From positions 102,430 through 166,429 of the forward strand of contig DLNC01000025.1 in NCBI GenBank assembly GCA_002478265.1: a stretch of DNA of 64,000 nucleotides, in the 5' to 3' direction. Position 1 is the stretch's first letter; every line of letters starts with the position of its first letter. Shown here piece by piece: positions 43,098 through 51,946 of the stretch. A program made the position numbers and the translations under genes. Source of the DNA: Syntrophaceae bacterium UBA7520 (lineage in GTDB: Bacteria > Desulfobacterota > Syntrophia > Syntrophales > Smithellaceae). A model generated the notes under the pieces. It did no database searches. It had not been told where the DNA came from and saw only the letters and a program-made list of their open reading frames with translations.

Positions 43098-43775
43098 TCA
43101 GGTTTTCAGGGGGATAACATAGAAAAGCACGGCAAAAAAATGGCAGACGCTTCCGGCCAAGACAAAAAAATGCCAGATGGCGTGATTAAAAGGCAGTTTT
43201 TTCCATGCGTAAAAAATTGTGCCCAAAGTGTAGGCAAGCCCGCCTACAATGAGCCAGAAAACGGCTCCTTCTGACAGACTCTGGAAAATAGGCTTAATCG
43301 CGAAGATGGCGATCCAGCCCATCGCAATATAGGCGAGAGTGGAAAGAATCTTGAAACGATGAATGAAGAATGATTTAAATAAAATTCCCAAAACAGTCAT
43401 GCCCCAGACGATACCGAAAATGGTCCAGCCCAGCACTCCGCGCACCGCCACCAACATAAAAGGTGTGTAAGTTCCGGCAATAAGTATATAGATGCATGAA
43501 TGGTCAATGATTTTGAAGATGAATTTTACACGCGGTTTGCGGAAACTGTGGTAAAGGGTCGAGGCCGTGTAGAGCAAAACTAGAGCGAAACCGAAAATAG
43601 TACAACTGACGATATGGCGCGCGCCGCCGTATAAACTGGCAAAGACAATAAGCAGCACAAGGGCCGCCAGGCTTAAGAATGCGCCCATGCCATGCGTAAT
43701 GCTGTTGGCAATTTCTTCCAGCAATGCCAGGGATTTTCTTCGCTGGGCGAGAGTTTCTTCATTCATTTTTGCCAT
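43098..43775 (-). CDS. Hemolysin III / PAQR-family membrane protein
   Basis: 225 residues, seven membrane helices. Conserved features: EEIANSITHGMGAF, STLYHSF, FKIIDHSCIYILIAGTYTPF and HAIWHFFVLAGSVCHFFAV, which give the family's Ser, Asp and His residues, possibly zinc-binding as in ceramidase-like PAQR proteins. The hemolysin name is historical; the usual role is unknown. ATG 43766 is an alternative start. Confidence 0.93.
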   Translation of the reverse strand: MAKMNEETLAQRRKSLALLEEIANSITHGMGAFLSLAALVLLIVFASLYGGARHIVSCTIFGFALVLLYTASTLYHSFRKPRVKFIFKIIDHSCIYILIAGTYTPFMLVAVRGVLGWTIFGIVWGMTVLGILFKSFFIHRFKILSTLAYIAMGWIAIFAIKPIFQSLSEGAVFWLIVGGLAYTLGTIFYAWKKLPFNHAIWHFFVLAGSVCHFFAVLFYVIPLKT

Positions 43776-43786
43776 CCATATTTATT

Positions 43787-43815
43787 CTGATATGTTTTTA
43801 TTCGTAATTTGTCAA
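43787..43815 (-). promoter_or_regulatory. Likely promoter of the hemolysin III gene
   Basis: Minus strand: TTGACA (43815-43810), 17-nt spacer, TATCAG (43792-43787). The start of transcription would fall near 43780, nearly leaderless for ATG 43775 and favouring ATG 43766. Confidence 0.5.
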
Positions 43816-43964
43816 TACTTTTCGGGTTTTTGCCGTCAAGGCAAATATTAATTAATCTTGACGCGGCGGTGAAATTCGTAATAAAAAGAAACGAAAACTT
43901 ACTCATAAATGTCGCATCATCATTATTATTTTAATGAATCCGATGTTGTTTTAAGGAGGTTTGC

Positions 43965-45260
43965 TTGATACCAAGATATTCTCGGGAAATAATGGAAAAG
44001 ATATGGAGCCCGCAAAACCGCTATCAGAAGTGGCTGGATGTGGAAATCGCCGCCTGCGAGGCCATGGTCAAATTGGGCAGCGTGCCGCAAAGCGCTCTGG
44101 AGAATATCAAACAGAAAGTGTCCATCGATGTGGCGCGGATTGACGAAATCGAAAAAACCACCAAGCACGACGTTATCGCCTTCCTGACGTCACTTACGGA
44201 AAAAGTCGGTGAAGACGGGCGCTTCATCCATATGGGCCTGACTTCCTCTGATGTGTTGGATACGTCACTTGCCGTTCTTTTGAAAGAAGCGGCGGAAATT
44301 CTACTGGACGATATAGACGCGCTGCTGGCGGTTCTTAAAAAAAAGGCATTGGAGCATAAAAAAACTTTGATGATCGGACGGTCACACGGCATTCACGCCG
44401 AGCCGATTACTTTTGGCCTGAAGATGGCGCTTTGGTATCAGGAAATGGAGCGAAACCGCGCGCGCCTGGTCAGAGCCAAGGAGACAGTAAGCTACGGTAA
44501 AATTTCCGGCGCGGTGGGCACGTTTTCATTTGTGGACCCGTCTGTGGAAGAATATGTCTGCCAGAAGCTGGGCTTGAAACCGGCGCCTGTTTCTTCGCAA
44601 ATCGTTCAGCGCGACAGGCATGCGGAATTTTTCACCGCGCTGGCGATTATCGCCTCTTCGCTGGATAAATTTGCGCAGGAAATCCGCCTTTTGCAGAGAA
44701 CGGAAGTGCGCGAGGCGGAGGAATATTTTTCGCCGGGGCAAAAAGGATCATCGGCCATGCCGCACAAACGCAACCCGGTTCTTTCCGAAAACATATCAGG
44801 TCTTGCCCGGTTGATGCGCTCTTACGCTCTTGCCGCGCTGGAAGACGTTGCCCTTTGGCACGAGCGCGATATCAGCCACTCTTCCGTAGAAAGGGTCATC
44901 GGGCCGGACGCGACAATTGTTCTGGATTTTATGCTGGCGAGATTCACCAATCTTATGGATAAGCTCGTTGTCTATCCGGAAAGGATGCTTGTCAACCTCA
45001 ACATGACGCACGGAGTAATTTTTTCACAGATGGTTTTGCTGGCGCTGATCGAAAAAGGAGCCTCCAGAGAAGACGCTTACGCGATTGTGCAGAAAAACGC
45101 GATGAAATCATGGCAGGAAGGTCTGGAATTCAAAAAACTTCTCTCCGAAGACGACGTGGTGAAAAAGCATCTGACGCCGAAAGATTTAGATAAAATATTT
45201 GATATTAATAATTTTTTGAAAAACCTTGATTTTATTTTTGGACGGGTTTTCGGAAAATAG
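43965..45260 (+). CDS. purB: Adenylosuccinate lyase
   Basis: Acts twice in purine synthesis, releasing fumarate from SAICAR and from adenylosuccinate. 431 residues: MEKIWSPQNRYQKWLDVE, TSSDVLDTS, GRSHGIHAEP (catalytic His) and the signature GSSAMPHKRNP with the flexible-loop Ser. Start is TTG 43965, 5 nt after a strong AAGGAGG; there is no ATG nearby in frame. Spacer to the divergent hemolysin III gene is 189 nt. Confidence 0.96.
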   Translation: MIPRYSREIMEKIWSPQNRYQKWLDVEIAACEAMVKLGSVPQSALENIKQKVSIDVARIDEIEKTTKHDVIAFLTSLTEKVGEDGRFIHMGLTSSDVLDTSLAVLLKEAAEILLDDIDALLAVLKKKALEHKKTLMIGRSHGIHAEPITFGLKMALWYQEMERNRARLVRAKETVSYGKISGAVGTFSFVDPSVEEYVCQKLGLKPAPVSSQIVQRDRHAEFFTALAIIASSLDKFAQEIRLLQRTEVREAEEYFSPGQKGSSAMPHKRNPVLSENISGLARLMRSYALAALEDVALWHERDISHSSVERVIGPDATIVLDFMLARFTNLMDKLVVYPERMLVNLNMTHGVIFSQMVLLALIEKGASREDAYAIVQKNAMKSWQEGLEFKKLLSEDDVVKKHLTPKDLDKIFDINNFLKNLDFIFGRVFGK

Positions 45261-45275
45261 GTTTATATAAAAAAC

Positions 45276-46862
45276 TTATTTCTCAAGGACCGTGTCTTTT
45301 TCGAATTTTTTGAGTGTCTCTGGATAATCAATATTGTAATGCAAGCCGCGGCTTTCTTTGCGCAGGCGGCAGGACTGGACGATCAGTTTAGCCACCATGG
45401 TGATGTTGCGCAACTCAATCAAATCTTTCGTCACTTTGTAATTCCAGTAGTACTCGTTGATTTCTTTCTGAATCAGATCGATGCGTCGTTCGGCGCGCTC
45501 CAGACGCTTATCGGAACGCACAATGCCCACGTAATTCCACATGCAGCGGCGGATTTCGTCCCAGTTGTTGGTGACCACGATGCTGTCGTCGCTTTCCACG
45601 GCGTCACCCGGATCCCAGGGAGGTATGGAAATAGTGCTGAGTTCGGTCTGTCTGAAGGATTTGGCAATTTTGTTAAACACGCGATGCGAGAATACCAGCG
45701 CTTCCAAAAGCGAATTACTGGCCAGGCGGTTGGCGCCGTGCAGGCCGGTACAAGAGACTTCGCCGCAGGCGAAGAGATTATCGATAGATGTTTTGCCCCA
45801 GTGATCGACGGCCACGCCGCCGCAAATATAGTGCGCCGCAGGCGCGATGGGAATGGGATCAACAGAAATATCGATGCCGAATTCCAGGCACTTTTCGTAA
45901 ATGTTGGGGAAGCGGTTCCTCAGAAAATCCCGGTCGCGGTGCGTAATGTCCAAAAGGACGTATTCATCACCGGATTTTTTTATTTCTGTGTCGATGGCTT
46001 TGGCCACGATGTCGCGCGGGGCGAGACTCTTCATGGGATGGTATTTTTCCATGAATGTCGCGCCATTTTTCAGCTTGAGAATGCCTCCTTCGCCACGCAC
46101 TGCCTCGCTGATGAGAAAGGCCTTGGCCTCCGGATGAAAAAGACATGTGGGATGAAACTGGATAAATTCCATGTTGGCGATTTTTGCTCCCGCGCGGTAA
46201 GCCATAGCCACGCCGTCGCCGGTGGCGATGTCCGGATTGGTCGTGATCAGATAAACCTTGCCCGCGCCGCCGGTGGAAAGAATTGTGTATTTGGCGCGGT
46301 AGGTGTGAACGACATCCTCGTCAATATCCAGCACATAGGCGCCCAGGCAGTTAACTGTGCGCCCGTCGGCGTCTTTCTGCAGAATCAAGTCAATCGCGAT
46401 ATGGTTTTCGTATATCTGGACATTTTTTAGAAGGGCTACTTTTTCATGCAGGGCGCGTTCGATTTCCCGTCCCGTAAGATCCTTGGCGTGCAGAATGCGC
46501 CGGTGATGATGGCCTCCCTCCTGACCTAAGTCATAGGGGTAGGGAGGTATTTCCGATTTGGTGAATTCCACGCCCCATTCCACCAGCTCCCGTATGCGCG
46601 GCGGCGCTTCCTTGACGACAAATTCCACCACGTCTTTGTGGCAAAGCCCCGCGCCGCAGATAAGCGTGTCATTGATATGCTCTTCGAAACTGTCGGTTTT
46701 ATCGGTAACGGCGGCGATGCCGCCCTGCGCGTAATTGGTATTGGATTCGGATTTTTCTTTTTTGGTTACAATGGCGACGTTGCCTAAAGTTGCCGCTTTT
46801 ATTGCCAGGCTAAGGCCCGCGATGCCGCTGCCGATAATCAGAAAATCAGTTTTTAATTCCAT
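45276..46862 (-). CDS. nadB: L-aspartate oxidase
   Basis: First step of de novo NAD synthesis: oxidises aspartate to iminoaspartate with FAD, using O2 or fumarate. 528 residues from ATG 46862 (a TTG at 46877 would add five). FAD-binding IIGSGIAGLSLAIKA, TNYAQGGIAAV, HLHR-like GHHHRRILHAKDLTG, and GLHGANRLASNSLLEALVF. The C-terminal helical domain ends RKESRGLHYNIDYPE. NadA and NadC are not in the window. Convergent with purB, divergent from tsaD. Confidence 0.95.
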   Translation of the reverse strand: MELKTDFLIIGSGIAGLSLAIKAATLGNVAIVTKKEKSESNTNYAQGGIAAVTDKTDSFEEHINDTLICGAGLCHKDVVEFVVKEAPPRIRELVEWGVEFTKSEIPPYPYDLGQEGGHHHRRILHAKDLTGREIERALHEKVALLKNVQIYENHIAIDLILQKDADGRTVNCLGAYVLDIDEDVVHTYRAKYTILSTGGAGKVYLITTNPDIATGDGVAMAYRAGAKIANMEFIQFHPTCLFHPEAKAFLISEAVRGEGGILKLKNGATFMEKYHPMKSLAPRDIVAKAIDTEIKKSGDEYVLLDITHRDRDFLRNRFPNIYEKCLEFGIDISVDPIPIAPAAHYICGGVAVDHWGKTSIDNLFACGEVSCTGLHGANRLASNSLLEALVFSHRVFNKIAKSFRQTELSTISIPPWDPGDAVESDDSIVVTNNWDEIRRCMWNYVGIVRSDKRLERAERRIDLIQKEINEYYWNYKVTKDLIELRNITMVAKLIVQSCRLRKESRGLHYNIDYPETLKKFEKDTVLEK

Positions 46863-46916
46863 GGAAGCTGCCGACAATTCCCAAACGTAAAAGTTTGTTT
46901 ACAAAACGCCGTTGCT

Positions 46917-46945
46917 TTTATATAAAGATTTTAAGTTTTTAGCAA
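46917..46945 (-). promoter_or_regulatory. Likely promoter of nadB
   Basis: Minus strand: TTGCTA (46945-46940), 17-nt spacer, TATAAA (46922-46917). Leader to ATG 46862 is about 48 nt. It lies in the short nadB-tsaD divergent spacer. Confidence 0.45.
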
Positions 46946-46966
46946 AGAAAAATATTCGGGATTAAA

Positions 46967-47965
46967 TTGATAGTTTTAGGAATAGAATCATCATGTGACG
47001 AGACGGCCGCCGCGTTAGTCAGCGACGGCAAAATGCTTTCCAACGTGATTGCCTCACAGATTAAGGATCACAGCCCCTACGGCGGCGTAGTTCCGGAAAT
47101 TGCCTCGCGCAAGCATATTGAAGCGATTGTTTCGGTGATTAAAAAAGCCTTATCTGAGGCCGGTTTACAGATGAGAGATATAGAGGGGGTTGCCGTAACC
47201 CGCGGACCGGGGTTGGTCGGTTCGCTTCTCATCGGATTGTCTGCGGCCAAAGCGCTTGCTTATGCGCTGGATATTCCGCTGGTCGGGATAAATCATCTAG
47301 AGGGGCACATCGCGGCGATTTTTCTTGCCGAGAAAAGGCCAGTCTTTCCTTTTATTGCGCTGGTTGTTTCCGGGGGGCACACAAGCGTTTATCTGGCAAA
47401 GGATCATCAAACTTATTCCCTGCTAGGGCAGACGCGTGATGACGCGGCGGGAGAGGCCTTCGACAAGGCGGCCAAAATGTTAAATCTCGGTTACCCGGGC
47501 GGGGTAGTGATTGATAAACTCGCCAAAAACGGCAATCCGCAGGCGTTTGCTTTTCCACGCGCGATGAAGGATTCCCCCGATTTCAGCTTCAGCGGCCTGA
47601 AAACATCGCTGCTGGTCATGCTCAAAAAACGAGGCAGAAATTTTAGCGATGAGGAACTGTCTGATATCGTGGCAAGCTATCAGGAAGCGATTGTGGATGT
47701 TCTTATTGAAAAGACGCTGCAAGCCGCGAAAGACAATAACATAGATCGAGTTGTTGTTTGCGGCGGCGTGGCGGCCAACAGCCGCCTGCGGGAAAAATTT
47801 AGTAAGGCCGCCACTGAGCGCAGCGTTGATTTATTCATTCCGCCCATGATTCTCTGTACCGACAACGCGGCCATGGTCGCGGCCATCGGCGAGGTTTTAT
47901 TGAAAAGTGGTCGGCATGACGTTCTGGATTTGAATGCTGTTTCGCGCTGGCCGCTGAGCGAGTAA
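46967..47965 (+). CDS. tsaD: tRNA N6-adenosine threonylcarbamoyltransferase
   Basis: Transfers the threonylcarbamoyl group to A37 of ANN-decoding tRNAs, in complex with TsaB/TsaE. 332 residues: IVLGIESSCDETAAALV, metal-binding NHLEGH (H-x3-H), VSGGHTSVYL and a C-terminal CTDNAAMVA. Start is TTG 46967, fitting the family N-terminus exactly; the ribosome site is weak. Followed by a repeat-rich spacer. Confidence 0.95.
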   Translation: MIVLGIESSCDETAAALVSDGKMLSNVIASQIKDHSPYGGVVPEIASRKHIEAIVSVIKKALSEAGLQMRDIEGVAVTRGPGLVGSLLIGLSAAKALAYALDIPLVGINHLEGHIAAIFLAEKRPVFPFIALVVSGGHTSVYLAKDHQTYSLLGQTRDDAAGEAFDKAAKMLNLGYPGGVVIDKLAKNGNPQAFAFPRAMKDSPDFSFSGLKTSLLVMLKKRGRNFSDEELSDIVASYQEAIVDVLIEKTLQAAKDNNIDRVVVCGGVAANSRLREKFSKAATERSVDLFIPPMILCTDNAAMVAAIGEVLLKSGRHDVLDLNAVSRWPLSE

Positions 47966-47983
47966 CCATAAAGAATGTTTTTT

Positions 47984-48087
47984 TGTCATCGCGAGGAGTC
48001 CGCTGATCGCGGACGACGTGGCGATCTTTAAAGGTATGAGATTGCTTCATAAAGGTATGAGATTGCTTCGCTTCGCTCGCAATGACA
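47984..48087. repeat. Palindromic intergenic repeat element, copy 1
   Basis: TGTCATCGCGAGGAG (47984-47998) and the complementary CTTCGCTCGCAATGACA end (about 48071-48087) bracket about 70 nt. Inside is a tandem 19-nt repeat, AAAGGTATGAGATTGCTTC, at 48030-48048 and 48051-48069. This GCGAG/ATTGCTTCGCTTCGCTCGCAATGACA type is common as a dispersed extragenic repeat in many bacteria. Confidence 0.75.
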
Positions 48088-48095
48088 TTTATGCT

Positions 48096-48186
48096 TGTCA
48101 TGGCGAGGAGTATTACGACGAAGCCATCTCAGAGAGTTGCCTCGCTTTGATCGGGACAAGGCTTAGTTGCTTCGCTCATAATGATC
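48096..48186. repeat. Palindromic intergenic repeat element, copy 2 (degenerate)
   Basis: TGTCATGGCGAGGAG (48096-48110) and TTGCTTCGCTCATAATGAT (about 48168-48186) are diverged copies of the ends of the element just upstream, 8 nt away. The centre, including GAAGCCATCTCAGAGAG, differs from copy 1. The two elements fill most of the 278-nt tsaD-rsmA spacer, where I see no gene. Confidence 0.65.
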
Positions 48187-48243
48187 CGTTTGCGTTTATT
48201 TAAAGCTCAAGCCCGATAAATACTCTGGAATCATAGTATATTT

Positions 48244-49098
48244 ATGACTACGCCAAAAGAAATAATTCGCCAGCACGGCATCAGACCGCGAAAGAAATTA
48301 GGGCAGTCGTTTCTTTTGGATAAAAATATTATCCAAAAGATAGTCGCCGTCGCGAATATATCCAAAGATGATTGGGTGCTGGAGATAGGCTCCGGCATTG
48401 GTGTGCTGACCGAAGAGTTCGCGGCCAAAGCCCGCCGCTTAATCGCGGTGGAGCTTGATGAAAAATTGTCTGGATTATTAAAAGACAAGCTGGAGCGATA
48501 TGGTAATGTGAAAATATACAACACTGATATACTGAAATTTGATTTTGGCTCTTTGTCGGATGAATATAAAACAAAAATTAAAGTTGTGGGCAATGTTCCC
48601 TATAATATCTCCAGCCCGCTGATTTTTTATTTGTTATCAAATCGTTGCGCAATAAGAGATTTTGTCTTGATGCTGCAGAAAGAGGTTGTGGAGAGGCTGG
48701 TTGCCGCGCCGGTCAATAAGAGCTACGGCGTGCCTTCGGTGATTCTGCAGATGTTTGCCGAAGTGGAAAAAGTGTTTGATGTGCCCGCGACATGTTTCTA
48801 TCCGAGGCCCAAGGTCGAATCGGCGGTGATAAAAGGTGTGTTTCGTCAGCAGCCCTTAGTTGCGTTGGATGATGAAGAATATTTTATAAAATTGGTCAAA
48901 GCCGCGTTCGCGCAGCGGCGCAAAATGCTCATGAACAATTTAAAATCATCAACATTATTTTCCAGCTGGACGGAGGAAAAATTAAAAAACGCGCTGGGCA
49001 TAGCGAGCATTGATGGCAAAAGGAGGGCGGAAACGCTATCGGTTGAAGAATTCGGCTATTTGGCAAATATCTTAAAAACAAAAGAGCTAGATGGCTGA
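48244..49098 (+). CDS. rsmA: 16S rRNA (adenine1518/1519-N6)-dimethyltransferase
   Basis: Dimethylates two adjacent adenosines near the 3' end of 16S rRNA. 284 residues: RPRKKLGQSFLLDKNII, SAM-binding EIGSGIGVLTEEFA, catalytic NVPYNISSP (about 119-127) and FYPRPKVESAV. The first 14 residues precede the family core. Only a weak ribosome site is seen. It sits after the palindromic repeats. Confidence 0.95.
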   Translation: MTTPKEIIRQHGIRPRKKLGQSFLLDKNIIQKIVAVANISKDDWVLEIGSGIGVLTEEFAAKARRLIAVELDEKLSGLLKDKLERYGNVKIYNTDILKFDFGSLSDEYKTKIKVVGNVPYNISSPLIFYLLSNRCAIRDFVLMLQKEVVERLVAAPVNKSYGVPSVILQMFAEVEKVFDVPATCFYPRPKVESAVIKGVFRQQPLVALDDEEYFIKLVKAAFAQRRKMLMNNLKSSTLFSSWTEEKLKNALGIASIDGKRRAETLSVEEFGYLANILKTKELDG

Positions 49099-49162
49099 TT
49101 TTCGCAAAAAGAAGTTGACTCTTCTTTCTGATATTAATAAATCCCATAAAAAATATAAATAA
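49091..49162 (+). other. Possible 23-residue ORF bridging rsmA and miaB
   Basis: ATG 49091 to TAA 49160-49162 encodes a lysine-rich peptide (MADFRKKKLTLLSDINKSHK...). It starts inside the rsmA end and stops directly before the miaB ATG at 49163, an arrangement that would allow coupled translation. Too short to judge; may be chance. Confidence 0.25.
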
Positions 49163-50482
49163 ATGAAAAACAAATATTTATATATTGAAACTTTCGGTTG
49201 CCAGATGAATGTGCATGACTCCGAGCAGATGGCGGCGCTAATGAAGGAAAGCGGTTACCAGCCGACCGAATATCCGGAAAAAGCCGACTTGATTTTGTTC
49301 AACACCTGCTCGATCCGGGAAAAAGCCGAGCAGAAAGCTTTCAGCGAGCTTGGTAGAATCTTAAGGCTCAAAAAAAGGCATCCGAAGTTGATTATCGGTT
49401 TTGGCGGTTGTCTGGCGCAGCATCTGGGGACGCATGTTTATCATCGCGCGGCTGAGGTGGATTTTGTTTTCGGGACGCACAACATTCATCTGCTGCCCGA
49501 AATGGTTGCCGCGGTGGAAAAGAAGCGCCGGCGAATCACGCAAATCGATTTCCATAAAAAATTGCCTTCGGCCAATATTTTCGCGCCGCCGGCTAAGGGC
49601 GCAGTTAGCGCGTTTGTCACCATTATGCAGGGCTGCAATAATTTTTGTGCTTATTGCGTTGTTCCTTTTTTGCGCGGGCCGGAGATGAGCCGTACGCCGG
49701 AAGATATTATCGAAGAAATAAAAAGACTCACCGATTACGGCATCAGGGAAGTTACTCTTCTGGGTCAGAATGTGAATTCCTACGGAAAAACACTGAATAC
49801 AGAAATTAATTTTACTTCTCTCATTAAGAAGGTGGGACAGATCGACGGAATTCAAAGAATTCGCTTTACCACATCGCACCCCAAGGATTTATCAGAGGAA
49901 CTGATTAACTGTTTTGCCACAGAGAAGAAATTATGCGAGCATATTCATTTGCCGGTGCAATCCGGGTCAAATAAGATACTCAAGCTTATGAACCGCGGCT
50001 ACACGGCTGAGGATTATCTGCAGAAAGTGGCTCATCTCCGGCGGGTTTGTCCACAGATAAGCATCACTTCTGATATTATTGTGGGGTTTCCTCAGGAGAG
50101 CGAAAAAGACTATCAAGAAACCATTGACATGATGGGAAAAATCAGGTTTGATTCAGTATTTTCTTTTAAGTATTCCGAGCGTATAGGCACGGCGGCGCGG
50201 AAATTGGAAGGTAAAATTGAAGAGAAGGAAAAACAACGGCGTCTAAAAGCATTGCAATCTTTGCAGGATGAATATACCCTTCATAAAAACAAGAATTTGG
50301 AGGGATGCTCTCAGGAAGTATTAGTTGAGGGAGAAAGTAAAAATTCCCGCCACGATATGACGGGAAGAACCCGTGCGTGGAAAATAGTAAATTTCCGGGG
50401 AAAGCCGGATTTAAAAGGCGAACTGGTGGAACTGAAAATAACGAAAGCTTATTTGCATTCCCTGCGAGGAGAGCTCATTTAA
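49163..50482 (+). CDS. miaB: tRNA-2-methylthio-N6-dimethylallyladenosine synthase
   Basis: Adds the 2-methylthio group to i6A37 in tRNAs reading UNN codons. 439 residues: N-terminal UPF0004 domain with three cluster cysteines (FGCQMN, NTCSIRE, GGCLAQ), radical-SAM CNNFCAYC (about 157-164) and a C-terminal TRAM domain. Start ATG 49163 matches the family. MiaA is not in the window. Confidence 0.95.
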   Translation: MKNKYLYIETFGCQMNVHDSEQMAALMKESGYQPTEYPEKADLILFNTCSIREKAEQKAFSELGRILRLKKRHPKLIIGFGGCLAQHLGTHVYHRAAEVDFVFGTHNIHLLPEMVAAVEKKRRRITQIDFHKKLPSANIFAPPAKGAVSAFVTIMQGCNNFCAYCVVPFLRGPEMSRTPEDIIEEIKRLTDYGIREVTLLGQNVNSYGKTLNTEINFTSLIKKVGQIDGIQRIRFTTSHPKDLSEELINCFATEKKLCEHIHLPVQSGSNKILKLMNRGYTAEDYLQKVAHLRRVCPQISITSDIIVGFPQESEKDYQETIDMMGKIRFDSVFSFKYSERIGTAARKLEGKIEEKEKQRRLKALQSLQDEYTLHKNKNLEGCSQEVLVEGESKNSRHDMTGRTRAWKIVNFRGKPDLKGELVELKITKAYLHSLRGELI

Positions 50483-50501
50483 ACAGGATGGGAGGTTGGT
50501 A

Positions 50502-51002
50502 ATGCTTATTGAAATGAAAGTCTCAGGATTAACCATTGATCCTGTTACCAATACGCCTATTGTTATCTTGAAAAGCAAGCAGGAAAACAAGGCCATCCCC
50601 ATCTGGATAGGGCTTTTTGAGGCCAGCGCCATCGCCACGGAACTGGAGAAAATAGTTTTCTCCCGGCCGATGACGCATGATTTGTTCAGCGAGTGTCTGA
50701 AAGCGCTCCATGTAACGATCACTAAAATTGTCATCGAAGACATCCGCAACAATACTTTCTTTGCCAACATATATCTTAACCGAGAAGGTCAAGATTATGT
50801 CATTGATGCCCGGCCCAGTGACGCCATTGCTTTGGCGCTGCGCGGCGGCGCGCAGATATTTGTCAATGAGATTGTACTGGAGAAATCCCGCGCCATCGAT
50901 TTCGGCATGAAATTAACTGATTTGGACAAACAAAAAGAAGATAAGGTGAGAGAGTTTTTGGAAAATCTATCCGCGGAGGATTTCGGCAAATATAAGATGT
51001 AA
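50502..51002 (+). CDS. Bifunctional nuclease domain protein (DUF151)
   Basis: 166 residues. The BFN/DUF151 core spans about 2-135 with VILKSKQENKAIPIWIG, RPMTHDL and DARPSDAIALAL, followed by a C-terminal charged helix. Plant and thermophile members were reported as nucleases; the bacterial role is unclear. ATG 50502 with GGGAGG 6 nt upstream is preferred over TTG 50496. It starts 19 nt after miaB and 5 nt before xerC. Confidence 0.92.
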   Translation: MLIEMKVSGLTIDPVTNTPIVILKSKQENKAIPIWIGLFEASAIATELEKIVFSRPMTHDLFSECLKALHVTITKIVIEDIRNNTFFANIYLNREGQDYVIDARPSDAIALALRGGAQIFVNEIVLEKSRAIDFGMKLTDLDKQKEDKVREFLENLSAEDFGKYKM

Positions 51003-51007
51003 AAGCT

Positions 51008-51925
51008 ATGGAAAACCTCATAAGGGATTTTCAGACATACCTGGAAGTTGAGCGAAACGTATCAGCGCACACGAAAAATGCTTATCTTACCGATCTTCAG
51101 GAATTTGTACAGTTTCTTCAAAAAAGCGGTTTGATAAAAAATGCTAATGAAGCGGCCGAAGCACAGGCGGAATCGATCAGGGCTTTTTTGGGGTATTTAT
51201 ACCGGCAAAAGGTAAAAAAAGTCACCGTTAACCGTAAAATATCCTCCCTGCGGGCTTTTTATAAGTTTCTGATGCGCCAGGGAAAAATAAAAAAAAATCC
51301 CGCCAACATGGTGCAGACACCGAAAACCGAAAAATACATGCCTGTTTTTTTATCGGTGGACGAGGCTTTCGAACTTTTAAACAACGCCGGCAATGGAAAG
51401 CATACTGATTCGCGCACACAGGCGATGATGGAACTTTTTTATTCATGCGGCTTGCGTTTGAGCGAGCTTGTCGCGCTCAACGTGATGGATATTGATTTTA
51501 ATCAGCAGCTGGTTAAAGTCCGGGGCAAGGGGAAAAAAGAAAGAATTGTTCCCGTGGGTAAGACGGCCCTGCAGTGTCTTAAAAAGTATCTGGAAGATTC
51601 GCGCGCGCTGCGCAAGAGCTCGGTCGGCAGCGTATTTGAAGAGCCGCTTTTTCTGAACGCGCGCGGCCAGAGAATTACGACCAGGAGCATTGCCCGCTCC
51701 CTGGATGATGCGGCGGCAAAGAGCGCGCTGGGGCGAAAAATCAGCCCACATGCGCTGCGGCACAGTTTTGCCACGCATTTGTTGAATGCGGGAGCGGATT
51801 TGCGCGCGATTCAGGAATTGCTCGGCCACAGGAGCCTTTCCACGACGCAGAAATATACAGCGGTAAACATTAACCGGCTGATGGAAATTTACGATAAAGC
51901 TCATCCGCGTGCCAAGGGCAAATAA
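51008..51925 (+). CDS. xerC: Site-specific tyrosine recombinase XerC/XerD family
   Basis: Resolves chromosome dimers at dif with a partner recombinase. 305 residues: N-terminal SAM-like core-binding domain (about 3-95), catalytic domain with Arg in YSCGLRLSEL, HALRHSFATHLL (His and Arg), LGHRSLSTTQKY (His and Tyr nucleophile). Assigned as XerC because of its position just before hslVU, the same order as codV-clpQ-clpY; sequence alone does not exclude XerD. Confidence 0.92.
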   Translation: MENLIRDFQTYLEVERNVSAHTKNAYLTDLQEFVQFLQKSGLIKNANEAAEAQAESIRAFLGYLYRQKVKKVTVNRKISSLRAFYKFLMRQGKIKKNPANMVQTPKTEKYMPVFLSVDEAFELLNNAGNGKHTDSRTQAMMELFYSCGLRLSELVALNVMDIDFNQQLVKVRGKGKKERIVPVGKTALQCLKKYLEDSRALRKSSVGSVFEEPLFLNARGQRITTRSIARSLDDAAAKSALGRKISPHALRHSFATHLLNAGADLRAIQELLGHRSLSTTQKYTAVNINRLMEIYDKAHPRAKGK

Positions 51926-51946
51926 AATCTCTCTCATGGTGATGAT

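Noticed and set aside
43858..43886. Promoter for purB (TTGACG with TAATAA/ATAAAA)
   Set aside because: The -10 part matches only three bases at any acceptable spacing.
45339..46430. 363-codon open frame opposite nadB
   Set aside because: Antisense to nadB; composition typical of a complement of a GC-periodic coding strand.
47984..48186. CRISPR-like repeats
   Set aside because: Only two units, different spacings, palindromic ends and no cas genes; better explained as extragenic palindromes.
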